From positions 1-27,505 of the forward strand of contig JAGVPR010000241.1 of the NCBI GenBank assembly GCA_020052115.1: 27,505 bases of DNA. Direction: 5' to 3'. A model generated the notes under the pieces. That model saw only the letters and a list, made by a program, of their open reading frames with translations, had not been told where the DNA came from and made no database searches. This document shows, piece after piece, positions 6,095 to 14,421 of this stretch (its first letter is position 1; each line of letters starts with the position of its first letter). A program made the position numbers and the translations under genes. Source of the stretch: Candidatus Eiseniibacteriota bacterium. Its GTDB lineage: Bacteria > Eisenbacteria > RBG-16-71-46 > JAGVPR01.

Positions 6095-9094
6095 ATGGAT
6101 CTGTCCCGGAGGACTTTCTTCCACTTCTGCGGACTGACGCCTCTGGTGGGGATGGCTAGCGCGGAGGCGCAATCGGACTCGGTTCAGACGCCGCGCAAGA
6201 TCCGCTACGCCAAAGAGACGACGACCATATGCCCTTACTGCGGCGTCGGCTGCGGGCAGATCGTGCACACCCGGGACGGTGTGATCGTCAACATCGAAGG
6301 CGACCCTGATCACCCGGTCAACGAAGGAGCGCTCTGCAGCAAGGGGGCCTCCATTCTCCAACTGAACCAGAATGATCGGCGCCTCACGAAGGTGCGTCAC
6401 CGCAAGCCGGGATCCGGGGACTGGGAGGATCTTTCCTGGGATTCCGCGATGAACCGCATCGTCGAGCTGACGAAGAAGACCCGGGACGAGACGTGGGTCA
6501 CCGCCGAGGACGGCAAGACTCTCAACAGGACGAACGGCATTGCGTGTCTCGGCGGCGCCGCACTCGACACCGAAGAATGCTATCTGCTTTCGAAGGCGAT
6601 GCGCGCCATGGGCCTGGTGTGGATCGAGCACCAGGCCCGGATATGACACAGCTCGACGGTCGCCAGTTTGGCGGCCACAGTCGGGCGCGGCGCGATGACC
6701 AACCACTTCATCGACATGACCAATGCCGATGTGGTGATGATCTGCGGGAGCAATGCCGCCGAGAACCACCCCATCGCGATGCGCTGGATCCGTAAGACGC
6801 GCGAGAGAGGCGCCGTCGTCATCTGCGTGGATCCGCGTTACACCCGCACGGCCGCCTTCGCCGACGTCTATTGCAAGCTTCGCTCCGGCACGGACATCGC
6901 TTTCGTGAACGGAATGATCAACTACGCCCTGCAGAACGACCGCATCCACCGCGAGTACGTCCGGCAGTACACCAACGCGAGTTTCCTCATCAGTCCGAAC
7001 TATGATTTCCAGAACGGATTGTTCTCGGGATACGACGCGGCGAAGAGAAGCTACGACAGATCCCTCTGGCAGTACGAGCTCGACGGCGACGGCATCCCGA
7101 AACGCGATATGACTCTCGAGCATCCCCGGTGTGTGTTCCAGCTCATGAAGAAGTTCTACGAGCGCTACGACCTCGAGACGTCGTGCCGCATCACGGGCGC
7201 TCCGATGGAGGACTACCGAAGGACCTGCGAGATCTTCACGTCGACCTGGGCCCCCGACCGGGTGGGCACTTGGCTCTACGCAATGGGCACCACCCAGCAC
7301 ACTCACGGGACGCAGAACATCCGCAGCTACTCGACGCTTCAGCTGCTCCTCGGGAACGTGGGGATGGCGGGCGGCGGGGTGAACGCCCTCCGCGGAGAGT
7401 CGAACGTGCAGGGATCGACCGATATGGGCCTCCTCTTCAACGTTCTCCCCGGGTACCTCAAGGCCCCGGCGAAGGGGATGGAATCGCTGCAGCAGTATCT
7501 GGACGACGCCACGCCGAAGTCGAAGGACCCCCTGAGCGCCAACTGGTGGCAGAACTACCCGAAGTACATCGTCAGCTTGCTCAAGGCGTACTGGGGTGAG
7601 CACGCGACACCGGCAAATGACTTCGCCTACTCCCATCTGCCGAAAACCAGCGGAAACCACTCGTTCATCTCGCTGTTCGAGGCTATGCATGCGGGGAAGA
7701 TGAGGGGCCTGTTCTGCTTCGGCCAGAACCCGGCCGTTGGCGGCCCGAACTCCGGCAAGGAGCGCGAGGCGCTCGGAAAGCTGGAATGGCTCGTCTGTGT
7801 GGACCTGTTCGAGACGGACACCTCCGTCTTCTGGAAGCGACCGGGCACGGATCCGTCGGGGATCGCCACCGAGGTCTTCCTCCTCCCGGCCGCGGCGTCC
7901 ATGGAGAAGGAGGGGTCGGTGGTGAGCAGCGGCCGGTGGGTCCAGTGGCGGTACAAGGCCGTGGATCCTCCGGAGGAGGCGCGCACCGACTCGCGCATCG
8001 TCAGCGATCTCGTCAGAAGGATGAAGGAGGCCTACAAGGCCGGCGGGACATTCCCCGACCCGATCCTCCACCTTACGTGGGACTACGGCGACGAGCCTGA
8101 GCCGGACATTCACCGGGTGGCGAAGGAGATGAACGGGCGATTCCTCCGCGACGCCGTCGTGAACGAGAAGGAGTTCAAGGCCGGCCAACAGGTGCCAGGT
8201 TTCGCAGTTCTCACGAGCGACGGCTCCACGAGCTGCGGCAGCTGGATCTACGCCGGCTCCTATACGGACGCCGGGAACATGTCGGCTCGGCGCAACAAGG
8301 AGGATGCGCCAAACGGGCTGGGGCTGTACCCGAAGTGGGCGTGGTGTTGGCCGGTCAACCGGCGCATCCTGTACAACCGCGCCTCGTGTGACCCCAGCGG
8401 GCGGCCGTGGGATCCCAAGCGCTGGGTGATCCGATGGAATCCACAGCTCGCCGAGGGAAAGGGCGGATGGGAGGGTGATGTGCCCGACGGCCCCTGGCCG
8501 CCGGAGGCCAAGCTCCCGTTCATCATGCGCCCCGAAGGGCTGGCCTGTCTGTTCGCAAACAGCCTGGTCGATGGGCCGTTCCCAGAGCACTACGAGCCTC
8601 TCGAGAGCCCGGTCCGCAACTTGATGTCGGGCCAGCGATGCAGTCCGGTGATCAAGATCTGGGAGCCCGACAAGATCGGAGATTCGTCGAGGTACCCGAT
8701 CGTGGCCACGACGTACCGCGTCAGCGAGCACTGGCAGGCGGGCGCCATGACGCGCAACACGCCATGGCTCGTGGAACTGGTGCCAGACGTTTTCGTGGAA
8801 CTGTCCACCGATTTGGCGAAACGAAAGGGGATTCGCAACGGCGACTGGGTCTTGGTGGAGACGGCGCGCGGCTCGATGCGGGCTCGTGCGCTCGTCACGC
8901 AGAGGTTCGAGCCGTTCCTGATCGATGGCCAACTCGTCGATCAGATCGGGATCCCGTGGCACTGGGGATTCGCCGGGCTGGCGACGGGCGACAGCGCCAA
9001 CCTGTTGACGCCGCACGTCGGTGACGCGAACACGATGATCCCAGAGTACAAGGCGTTCCTGTGCTCGCTCCGCAAGTCGGGGGAGGTGGCGTGA
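6095..9094 (+). CDS. fdnG: Tat-exported selenocysteine formate dehydrogenase, catalytic subunit (TGA at 6644-6646 read as Sec)
   Basis: A 999-residue protein (E. coli FdnG is 1015) that oxidises formate to CO2 at a bis-pterin W or Mo centre. A twin-arginine signal (SRRTFF, residues 4-9) with a hydrophobic stretch predicts periplasmic location. The [4Fe-4S] ligands are C46, C49, C53 and C81. An in-frame TGA is codon 184, in the context HQARI-Sec-HSSTVASL, which matches the FdnG active-site region (Sec followed by His). The reading frame continues without a shift to TGA 9092-9094, so a standard gene caller would split the gene at 6646 and 6668. The C-terminal part carries the molybdopterin-dinucleotide domain (e.g. 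NTPWLVELVPDVFVEL). A strong AGGGGAGG site precedes ATG 6095, directly after fdhE. The adjacent tup genes suggest tungsten. Sec insertion needs selABCD elsewhere in the genome. Confidence 0.95.
6644..6676 (+). promoter_or_regulatory. Selenocysteine codon plus bacterial SECIS hairpin
   Basis: The TGA (6644-6646) is followed after 11 bases by an 8-bp stem: GGTCGCCA (6658-6665) pairs with TGGCGGCC (6669-6676) with one G-T wobble, leaving a GTT loop. Bacterial SECIS elements lie within the coding sequence just after UGA, and in E. coli the SelB-binding upper stem-loop sits about 11 bases downstream with an essential GU in the loop. Both features are present here. The sequence also codes normally (HSSTVASLAATVG). 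Confidence 0.85.
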
Positions 9095-9891
9095 TGGCAA
9101 TGAAAGCGATGCTCATCGACGCGATGCGCTGCATCGGCTGCCGAGGCTGTCAAGTCGCCTGCAAGACATGGAACGGCCGCAAGGCGGAGAAGACGGAGTT
9201 CTTCAGCGGTCCCGGTTACCAGAACCCCGGCGATCTCAGCGCCGAGACGCTGACCCTGATCACCTACAACGAGGTCCAGGTCAACGGCCGGTTCGACTGG
9301 GTATTCGGCAAGAAGCAGTGCATGCACTGCAACACGCCGGCTTGTGCGGCCGCCTGTCCGGTGGGTGCTCTCAAGAAGCTCGAGAGCGGTCCCGTGATCT
9401 ACCAAAAGCACCGCTGCATCGGCTGTCGCTATTGCATGCTCGCATGCCCGTTCGAAATCCCGCGGTTCGAATATGACAGCGCCAATCCCTACATCACGAA
9501 ATGCACGATGTGCGCCGACCGATTGGAAACCGGCGGCGTCCCGGCCTGCTCCAAGGTCTGCCCCACGGGCGCAATCGCCTTCGGAGACAGGGATGAGATG
9601 ATCCGGGAGGCGCAGCACCGTATCAACCAGAACCCAAGCGGGTACTACCATGAGATCTACGGCCTCGAGGAGGCCGGAGGCACCTGCGTTTTGCACATAT
9701 CGAACGTGCCGTTCGACAAGTTGGGTCACCGAACCGACGTGCCGAAGCACGCGGTGAACAAGGACACGGAGCAGGCGATGGAGGCGATCCCGATCGTCAT
9801 GCTGGGCCTTGCCGCGCTTCTCGGCGGCATCTACATGCTACGGACGAGAACCGTCCATCACGAATCGGACGCCCCTCGGGCGGACGGGTAG
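9094..9891 (+). CDS. fdnH: Formate dehydrogenase iron-sulfur (beta) subunit
   Basis: 265 residues, close to other FdnH-type subunits. Four ferredoxin-like Cys groups in the order expected for a four-cluster electron relay: CIGCRGCQVAC (from C13), CMHCNTPACAAACP, CIGCRYCMLACP, and CTMC with CSKVCP. A single C-terminal transmembrane helix (about IPIVMLGLAALLGGIYML) anchors it at the periplasmic face, as in FdnH. Having no signal of its own, it would be exported bound to the Tat-signal catalytic subunit. The ATG at 9094 overlaps the catalytic-subunit stop (TGATG), giving translational coupling after GGGAGGTG. A second ATG at 9100 is possible. An upstream GTG at 9061 lies inside the previous gene and is less likely. 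Confidence 0.93.
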   Translation: MAMKAMLIDAMRCIGCRGCQVACKTWNGRKAEKTEFFSGPGYQNPGDLSAETLTLITYNEVQVNGRFDWVFGKKQCMHCNTPACAAACPVGALKKLESGPVIYQKHRCIGCRYCMLACPFEIPRFEYDSANPYITKCTMCADRLETGGVPACSKVCPTGAIAFGDRDEMIREAQHRINQNPSGYYHEIYGLEEAGGTCVLHISNVPFDKLGHRTDVPKHAVNKDTEQAMEAIPIVMLGLAALLGGIYMLRTRTVHHESDAPRADG

Positions 9892-9900
9892 GAGGGCCAC

Positions 9901-11226
9901 ATGTCGGAGCACAAGAGCGCCACCGGCCCGGGAGGCCGCCTGCTCTACCTCATCGCCGGGCTCGGCATCGTGATCGCCCTGTGGCGATTCGCTAACGGCA
10001 TCGGAGCGGTCAGCAACCTGAACCAGGGGTATCCGTGGGGGTTCTGGATCGGATTCGACATCCTCGCCGGCATCGCGCTGGCTGCTGGGGGTTTCGTGGT
10101 CGCAGCCCTCGTGCACATCTTCGGCGGCGAGCGGTACCACCCGCTCGTCCGTCCGGCCATCTTCACGGCGTTCCTCGGATACCTGCTGTTCATCACAGGA
10201 CTTCTCGTGGATATCGGGCGGCCGTGGACGTTCTGGCAGATGATTATCTTCTGGCATCACGAATCGCCCATGTTCGAGGTCGGCTGGTGCGTCATGATGT
10301 ACACGACGATCCTCTTCCTCGAGTTCGTCCCCGCCGTCCTCGAGAAGTACAAGAAGACCGTCTGGCTGGAGCGTTGGAGGACCTACTCGCCCTGGATCGC
10401 ATGGGCCCTGGTCGTGCTCTTCACGATCGCTCTCATCCGGACTGTTGCCTGGGTGGTCGCCGTCGGCGGGGTTCTTCTCCTGTTCCAGATCCTGGTCCAT
10501 CGCGGGGTCATACGCCGCGATCCCCGCGTTCCGACCCTTCTCATCATCGCCGGCGTCCTGTTCTCGACCATGCACCAGTCGTCGCTCGGGACGGTCTTCA
10601 CCATGGTTCCGCACAAGCTGCACCCACTCTGGTACAGCCCGATCCTTCCCGTGCTCTTCTTCACATCTGCCGTGATGACAGGGCTCGCGATGGTGATCGT
10701 CGAAGCGACCTTGAGCGCCCGCTATCTCCGCCGTCCGCCGGAGTCGGATCTTCTCAGCGGCATCGGGCGGGGCTTGTGGTGGGCGCTCATCGTCTATCTG
10801 GGGCTGCGGACATTGGACCTCGCCGTGCGCGGCGCGGCGGCAGAGGCATTCGCCGTCACGCCCCAGTCGCTCGCTTTCTGGCTGGAAATCCTCGTCGGCG
10901 TGGTAATTCCCCTGGCGATGCTCGTCTCCCGGGATAGCGTCTCCTCCGATCGGGGCCTGTTCTGGGCGTCGCTTCTGGTGGTGATCGGTCTCGTCATCAA
11001 CCGTTTGAACGTCGCGATCACCGGCATCCATGCAGCGACCGCGGAACGGTATGTTCCGCACTGGATGGAGATCGCCGTCTCGGCGGGGATCGTCTCCGCC
11101 GGAATCCTCGTCTACCGGGCGGTGGTCCGGTGGTTGCCGGTCATCGAGGAGCACCAGCACGCCGACCGCACGGCGTCCGGGCGCACGGGCGCACACGGTC
11201 GCCCGGCGGGAGGGAGCCAGCCATGA
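9901..11226 (+). CDS. NrfD/HybB-type integral membrane subunit
   Basis: 441 residues with about ten hydrophobic helices, starting near LLYLIAGLGIVIALW. It has the STMHQSSLG motif typical of HybB, the membrane subunit of hydrogenase-2, in the NrfD/PsrC superfamily. Such subunits bind quinone and pass electrons between the periplasmic ferredoxin subunit and the quinone pool without haem. It takes the place of the diheme cytochrome b FdnI of E. coli formate dehydrogenase-N. It starts 9 bases after the beta subunit, following GGAGGG. The C-terminal tail is hydrophilic and His/Gly/Arg-rich, and its stop overlaps the next start (ATGA at 11223-11226). The family is clear; the direction of electron flow is inferred. 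Confidence 0.9.
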   Translation: MSEHKSATGPGGRLLYLIAGLGIVIALWRFANGIGAVSNLNQGYPWGFWIGFDILAGIALAAGGFVVAALVHIFGGERYHPLVRPAIFTAFLGYLLFITGLLVDIGRPWTFWQMIIFWHHESPMFEVGWCVMMYTTILFLEFVPAVLEKYKKTVWLERWRTYSPWIAWALVVLFTIALIRTVAWVVAVGGVLLLFQILVHRGVIRRDPRVPTLLIIAGVLFSTMHQSSLGTVFTMVPHKLHPLWYSPILPVLFFTSAVMTGLAMVIVEATLSARYLRRPPESDLLSGIGRGLWWALIVYLGLRTLDLAVRGAAAEAFAVTPQSLAFWLEILVGVVIPLAMLVSRDSVSSDRGLFWASLLVVIGLVINRLNVAITGIHAATAERYVPHWMEIAVSAGIVSAGILVYRAVVRWLPVIEEHQHADRTASGRTGAHGRPAGGSQP

Positions 11227-11726
11227 ACGCGCGGTTCCAGTTCGTCCTCTGCTTTTGTGCTGTGACGAGCGTCTTGCTGCTCACGCTTCTCGCCGGTCAG
11301 GTGAGGACCCTGCGCGTTGAGATTCGCGCCCTTAACGACCAGGTTGCGACTCGGGAGGACCTCGTGGCGGCGCAGGCGCCGGAGATGCGCCTTCTCCATG
11401 AGGAGAAGTGCACCAGCTGTCACACAGAGCGCCGGTTCGCCGGCGAGCACAACACCCGGGGCGAGATCGACGCCGCGATGGTCCACATGCAGGCGATGCC
11501 CGATGCAGGCTTCACCGATGAAGACATGGCGAAGATCCATGCATCGCTGACATTGCTTCGATGTGCGCGGTGCCACGCTGTTGAGAAGCTGCGGGGGCTC
11601 TCCCTGCGGACGCCCGAGGAGCGGATGGACCTCATCCGCACGATGATGTCCAAGCCGGGGTCGGGTCTTACGTCCGACGAGGCGGACGAGATCAACCGGG
11701 CCTACCAGCAGGTCATTGGTTTCTGA
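11223..11726 (+). CDS. Membrane-anchored diheme c-type cytochrome
   Basis: 167 residues. An N-terminal uncleaved signal/anchor helix (about 7-24) is followed by a short helical linker (28-45) and two haem c sites: CTSCH (C63, C66, H67) and CARCH (C114, C117, H118). Downstream Met residues near 88-92 (VHMQAMPDAGF) and 138-139 are possible sixth ligands. It should face the periplasm. Its start overlaps the NrfD-like gene (ATGA), so it belongs to the formate dehydrogenase operon and could carry electrons from the dehydrogenase or membrane subunit to a periplasmic acceptor. Frame opens further upstream (to 11130), but that part lies inside the previous gene. The exact cytochrome subfamily is not recognised. 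Confidence 0.88.
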   Translation: MNARFQFVLCFCAVTSVLLLTLLAGQVRTLRVEIRALNDQVATREDLVAAQAPEMRLLHEEKCTSCHTERRFAGEHNTRGEIDAAMVHMQAMPDAGFTDEDMAKIHASLTLLRCARCHAVEKLRGLSLRTPEERMDLIRTMMSKPGSGLTSDEADEINRAYQQVIGF

Positions 11727-11734
11727 TAGACCCC

Positions 11735-11757
11735 GTCGCCGCGGAGATCGCGGTGGC
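11735..11757 (+). terminator. Hairpin between cytochrome and porin genes
   Basis: GTCGCCGCG (11735-11743) and CGCGGTGGC (11749-11757) form a 9-bp stem with two G-T wobbles around a GAGAT loop, nine bases after the cytochrome stop. There is no T-run, so it may be a weak or Rho-aided terminator, an mRNA-stability element or an attenuator that lowers porin expression. Confidence 0.4.
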
Positions 11758-11828
11758 CCGTGCTCCCGTGCATGTAGCGGGGAGGTACGGCGTGCGAGGG
11801 CGGTGAAACCCATCAAGGAGGGATGCCC

Positions 11829-13043
11829 GTGAGAAGATCGCTTCTGCTGATCGCTGCGGCCATGCTGCTGCCCTGCGTGGCTTTGGCTGGCGTCGATGTG
11901 ACGCCGTACGGATTCGTGCTCGCCAACGCGAGCTATAACACGCGGACCAGAACGGACGTCCCCGTGGTCGCGGCTCCAGGTGGCGCAGGGGAACCGAATT
12001 TCCTCATCACGCCGCGCCAGACGCGTTTGGGACTCAAGTTGAAGAGTGACGCGGAATACGCGCCGTCGGGAGCCATCGAAATCGACTTCTGGGGGCTGCG
12101 CGGCAGCGGCGCCAACGGAGGGCCCACCCAGTCGGCCGTGAGGCTTCGCCGCGCCTTCGTTGAACTTCATTTCACCAAGGTCGATCTTCTGGCCGGCCAG
12201 GAGTGGATCGTGCTGGCCCCTCTGAACCCGACATCCCTCATGCACGTGGCACTCCCCGGCATGATGGCGTCCGGTAACATCTGGGCGCGACTTCCGCAGA
12301 TCCGCGGGACATTCAAGGCGGTCTCGAACGAGAAGAGCGATCTGCAGATGCAACTCGCCCTCACGAGGCCGCTGGGCGCCGATGCCTCCATGACGCCGGT
12401 GGAGCAGGCTGACGTGCTCGGCCGGGGAGAGCTCTATGGGTGGCCCTGGGTCCAGGGCCGCGTTGGCTATGCGAAGAAGGGCCCGACGAGTCTCGCCCTT
12501 GGCGCAGGCGTCCATTTCGGCCAGGAGGATTTCGGGGACGATCCCGCAGGTGACGACGTCACGGGGAATTCGTTCGCTGTCGCGGGCGACGTGAAGCTCT
12601 CCGTGAACAAGGTGACGGTGAGCGGTGAGGCTTTCACGGGAAAGAACATCCGGACCCTGTTCAGCACGGCGGGCTTCGCCATGAGGCCGGACAGCGTGCT
12701 CGTGGACGACGACTACGTGACCTACGCTGACGTTGAAGAAGTCGAAGCGGTCGGAGGCTGGGGTGAAGTGAAGCTGGCCGCCTCGCCCATGGTTGACCTC
12801 GCCTTGGGCGTCGGCGTGGAGTCGGTGGATGACGAGTTCCTCGTCAGCGGCGACGTCAAGACGAACACGACCGTTCTCGGAAACGTGATTTTCAAGCCGG
12901 CGAAGGGCGTCCAGATCGGCGTGGGCGCCGGTTACGTCACCACGGAGCGCATCGCCGACGACCTGAGCACCAGCGGGACGAAGGAGACCGACGACGGGAG
13001 GAAGAACCTCAACGCGAACCTATCCGTGATGTTCGAGTTCTAG
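11829..13043 (+). CDS. Outer-membrane porin-like beta-barrel (DcaP-like)
   Basis: 404 residues with a Sec signal peptide (SLLLIAAAMLLPCVALA, mature from about GVDVTPYG), alternating-residue beta strands throughout, and a C-terminal Phe (NANLSVMFEF), the signature of outer-membrane barrels. The segment GEIDFWG-type/ LRRAFVEL / LLAGQEWIVLAPLNP resembles DcaP-like trimeric porins. Start choice: an ATG at 11823 directly abuts the AGGAGGG ribosome site (no spacer), whereas the GTG at 11829 lies six bases after it, so GTG is preferred. It is 102 bases after the cytochrome gene, the last gene of the formate dehydrogenase group, and is followed by a strong hairpin. A role in letting formate or oxyanions cross the outer membrane is a guess from position. 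Confidence 0.8.
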   Translation: MRRSLLLIAAAMLLPCVALAGVDVTPYGFVLANASYNTRTRTDVPVVAAPGGAGEPNFLITPRQTRLGLKLKSDAEYAPSGAIEIDFWGLRGSGANGGPTQSAVRLRRAFVELHFTKVDLLAGQEWIVLAPLNPTSLMHVALPGMMASGNIWARLPQIRGTFKAVSNEKSDLQMQLALTRPLGADASMTPVEQADVLGRGELYGWPWVQGRVGYAKKGPTSLALGAGVHFGQEDFGDDPAGDDVTGNSFAVAGDVKLSVNKVTVSGEAFTGKNIRTLFSTAGFAMRPDSVLVDDDYVTYADVEEVEAVGGWGEVKLAASPMVDLALGVGVESVDDEFLVSGDVKTNTTVLGNVIFKPAKGVQIGVGAGYVTTERIADDLSTSGTKETDDGRKNLNANLSVMFEF

Positions 13044-13065
13044 TCGGGAAGTGACGGAGCTTTCA

Positions 13066-13094
13066 GGCGATGGCACGCGGTGCGTGCCATCGCC
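13066..13094. terminator. Strong hairpin between convergent operons
   Basis: A perfect 13-bp stem, GGCGATGGCACGC (13066-13078) and GCGTGCCATCGCC (13082-13094), with a GGT loop. It sits between the porin stop (13043) and the stop of the convergent minus-strand gene (13121), so it is well placed as a bidirectional terminator. No clear T-run follows on either strand, so efficiency by the intrinsic route is uncertain. Confidence 0.7.
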
Positions 13095-13120
13095 GAACCG
13101 ATTCTTGCGAGGTCCGGCGG

Positions 13121-13438
13121 TCAGCCCAGGAGGTCCTTCTCCACCACAATCTCGAGAGGTTGTCCCGCGCCGGTATCCTGACGGCTTCGGATGCCTTCCC
13201 CATCCTCTGCCGTGAGGCGCTCGGCATCGTCGCTCGCGATACGAACCCTCAGGCGACCGTCAGAGAAAACTGCCGAAGCGCCCGCCTCACCCGCGATCTC
13301 GAGCGAGTAGACAAACCGCGCTTCGGCTCCCGGGCCGAACCGAACGATTCTCTCGATCCGGCGCTCCCGGACCAGGAGCGCCACGTCGTCCCCGTCAAGG
13401 CGCAGGCGCAGCGCGCCCTCGTGGATCTTCAGCTTCAT
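13121..13438 (-). CDS. Small DUF7009-like protein
   Basis: 105 residues. It begins MKLKIHEGALRLRLDGDDV and ends LEIVVEKDLLG, with alternating short beta strands (e.g. RIERIVRFG, FVYSLEIAG, GRLRVRIAS). This layout recalls the DUF7009 family of small bacterial proteins, whose function is not known to me. No Cys, His cluster, signal peptide or membrane segment is visible, so it is probably cytoplasmic. It begins 23 bases after the moaA stop, with GGGGGAGAA upstream, and is the last gene of the tup-moe-moa operon. That makes a link to molybdenum/tungsten cofactor metabolism possible but unproven. The DUF assignment rests on memory of the pattern. Confidence 0.7.
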   Translation of the reverse strand: MKLKIHEGALRLRLDGDDVALLVRERRIERIVRFGPGAEARFVYSLEIAGEAGASAVFSDGRLRVRIASDDAERLTAEDGEGIRSRQDTGAGQPLEIVVEKDLLG

Positions 13439-13461
13439 GAGGCGTTCTCCCCCCGCCGGTG

Positions 13462-14421
13462 TCAGCCCCCGACGCTCGACATCCGCGGCATCGAGCTGGA
13501 AGACCGACCGACCTTCAAGTCGTTCCTGATCGCATCACGAACCACCGAAGCCAGCGCGCTGGCGTCCAGGCGCGGACGAACGAGCGGCATCAGATCGTAT
13601 CGCGTCTGGCCGAGGAGGCAGGGTATGAGCTGGCCATTGCTTTGCAGACGGAGCCGGTTGCACCGAGGACAGAACGGCTCGGTCATCGGCGATATGAACC
13701 CGCAGACGGCCTGACCACCGTTGATCGCGTAGCGGACGGCCGGGCCGGACCCGTCCCCCGTGTCGGCCAGCGGCGTGAGCCGGAAGCTGGACCCGATCCG
13801 CCGCTGGATCTCGCGGTTGGGGACGAAGCTGCCTGCGGGCGCGCCGCAGCCGGGAAGGCACTCGATGAACCTGACCTCGAGTCCCTTCTCGATGCCGAAC
13901 GCCACGAAGTCCTCCGCCTCGTCGAGGTTCGCCTCGAGCACGACGACGTTCAGTTTGATCGGCGAGAATCCGGTCGCCCGCGCCGCCTCGATCCCCTCCA
14001 GAACCCGGTCGAGAGCGTCAGCGCCGGCGATGTCCCGGAATCGATTCCGGCGAAGCGTATCCAGGCTGAAGTTGACGCGTCGGACCCCCGCACGCCAGAG
14101 CGGTTCCGCAGCGCTGGCGAAGAGCGCACCGTTGGTCGTCAGCGTCACCTCCTGCAGGCCGGGGACGCGGCAGAGTTCGCTGACGAAATCGACCGTCCCG
14201 CGCCGGACCAGTGGTTCTCCACCGGTCACACGGACCTTCGAGATACCGAGATCCTGGGACAGGACTCTGACAATCGAAAGGAACTCCTCGAACGTCAGAA
14301 GGCTCGACCGAGGCAGCCAGTGATGGTCGTCCTCGGCCATGCAGTAGAGGCACCGGAAGTTGCAACGGTCGGTCACCGATAGGCGGAGGTAGCTGATCGT
14401 TCTTCCTTTCCCATCGTTCAT
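13462..14421 (-). CDS. moaA: MoaA, GTP 3',8-cyclase (radical SAM)
   Basis: 319 residues, the usual length. It carries the radical-SAM motif CNFRCLYCM (C20, C24, C27), the SAM-binding GGEP (67-70), the C-terminal second [4Fe-4S] ligands C251, C254 and C268 (CPRCNRLRL...IPC), and the C-terminal Gly-Gly that completes the active site. With MoaC it makes cyclic pyranopterin monophosphate from GTP, the first step of Mo/W-pterin cofactor synthesis. The frame is open to 14577, but the ATG at 14421 overlaps the moeA stop (ATGA) and gives MNDGKGRTISYLRLSVTDRC, a normal N-terminus. Other cofactor genes (moaC, moaE, mogA) are not in the window. Confidence 0.96.
   Translation of the reverse strand: MNDGKGRTISYLRLSVTDRCNFRCLYCMAEDDHHWLPRSSLLTFEEFLSIVRVLSQDLGISKVRVTGGEPLVRRGTVDFVSELCRVPGLQEVTLTTNGALFASAAEPLWRAGVRRVNFSLDTLRRNRFRDIAGADALDRVLEGIEAARATGFSPIKLNVVVLEANLDEAEDFVAFGIEKGLEVRFIECLPGCGAPAGSFVPNREIQRRIGSSFRLTPLADTGDGSGPAVRYAINGGQAVCGFISPMTEPFCPRCNRLRLQSNGQLIPCLLGQTRYDLMPLVRPRLDASALASVVRDAIRNDLKVGRSSSSMPRMSSVGG

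Noticed and set aside
6644..6646. TGA as a premature stop making a formate dehydrogenase pseudogene
   Set aside because: It lies exactly at the family's selenocysteine site, the frame is kept, and a SECIS-like hairpin follows.
5576..9100. Very long minus-strand open frame (about 1170 codons) opposite the formate dehydrogenase
   Set aside because: It is antisense to fdhE and fdnG, is rich in Arg, His and Val with no domain pattern, and arises from high-GC codon bias.
9838..12515. Long minus-strand frames opposite the membrane subunit, cytochrome and porin genes
   Set aside because: Charged, repetitive shadows of clearly recognised plus-strand genes.
13070..14382. Plus-strand frames over the DUF7009-like and moaA genes
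   Set aside because: moaA on the opposite strand has all its catalytic motifs; the plus-strand products have none.
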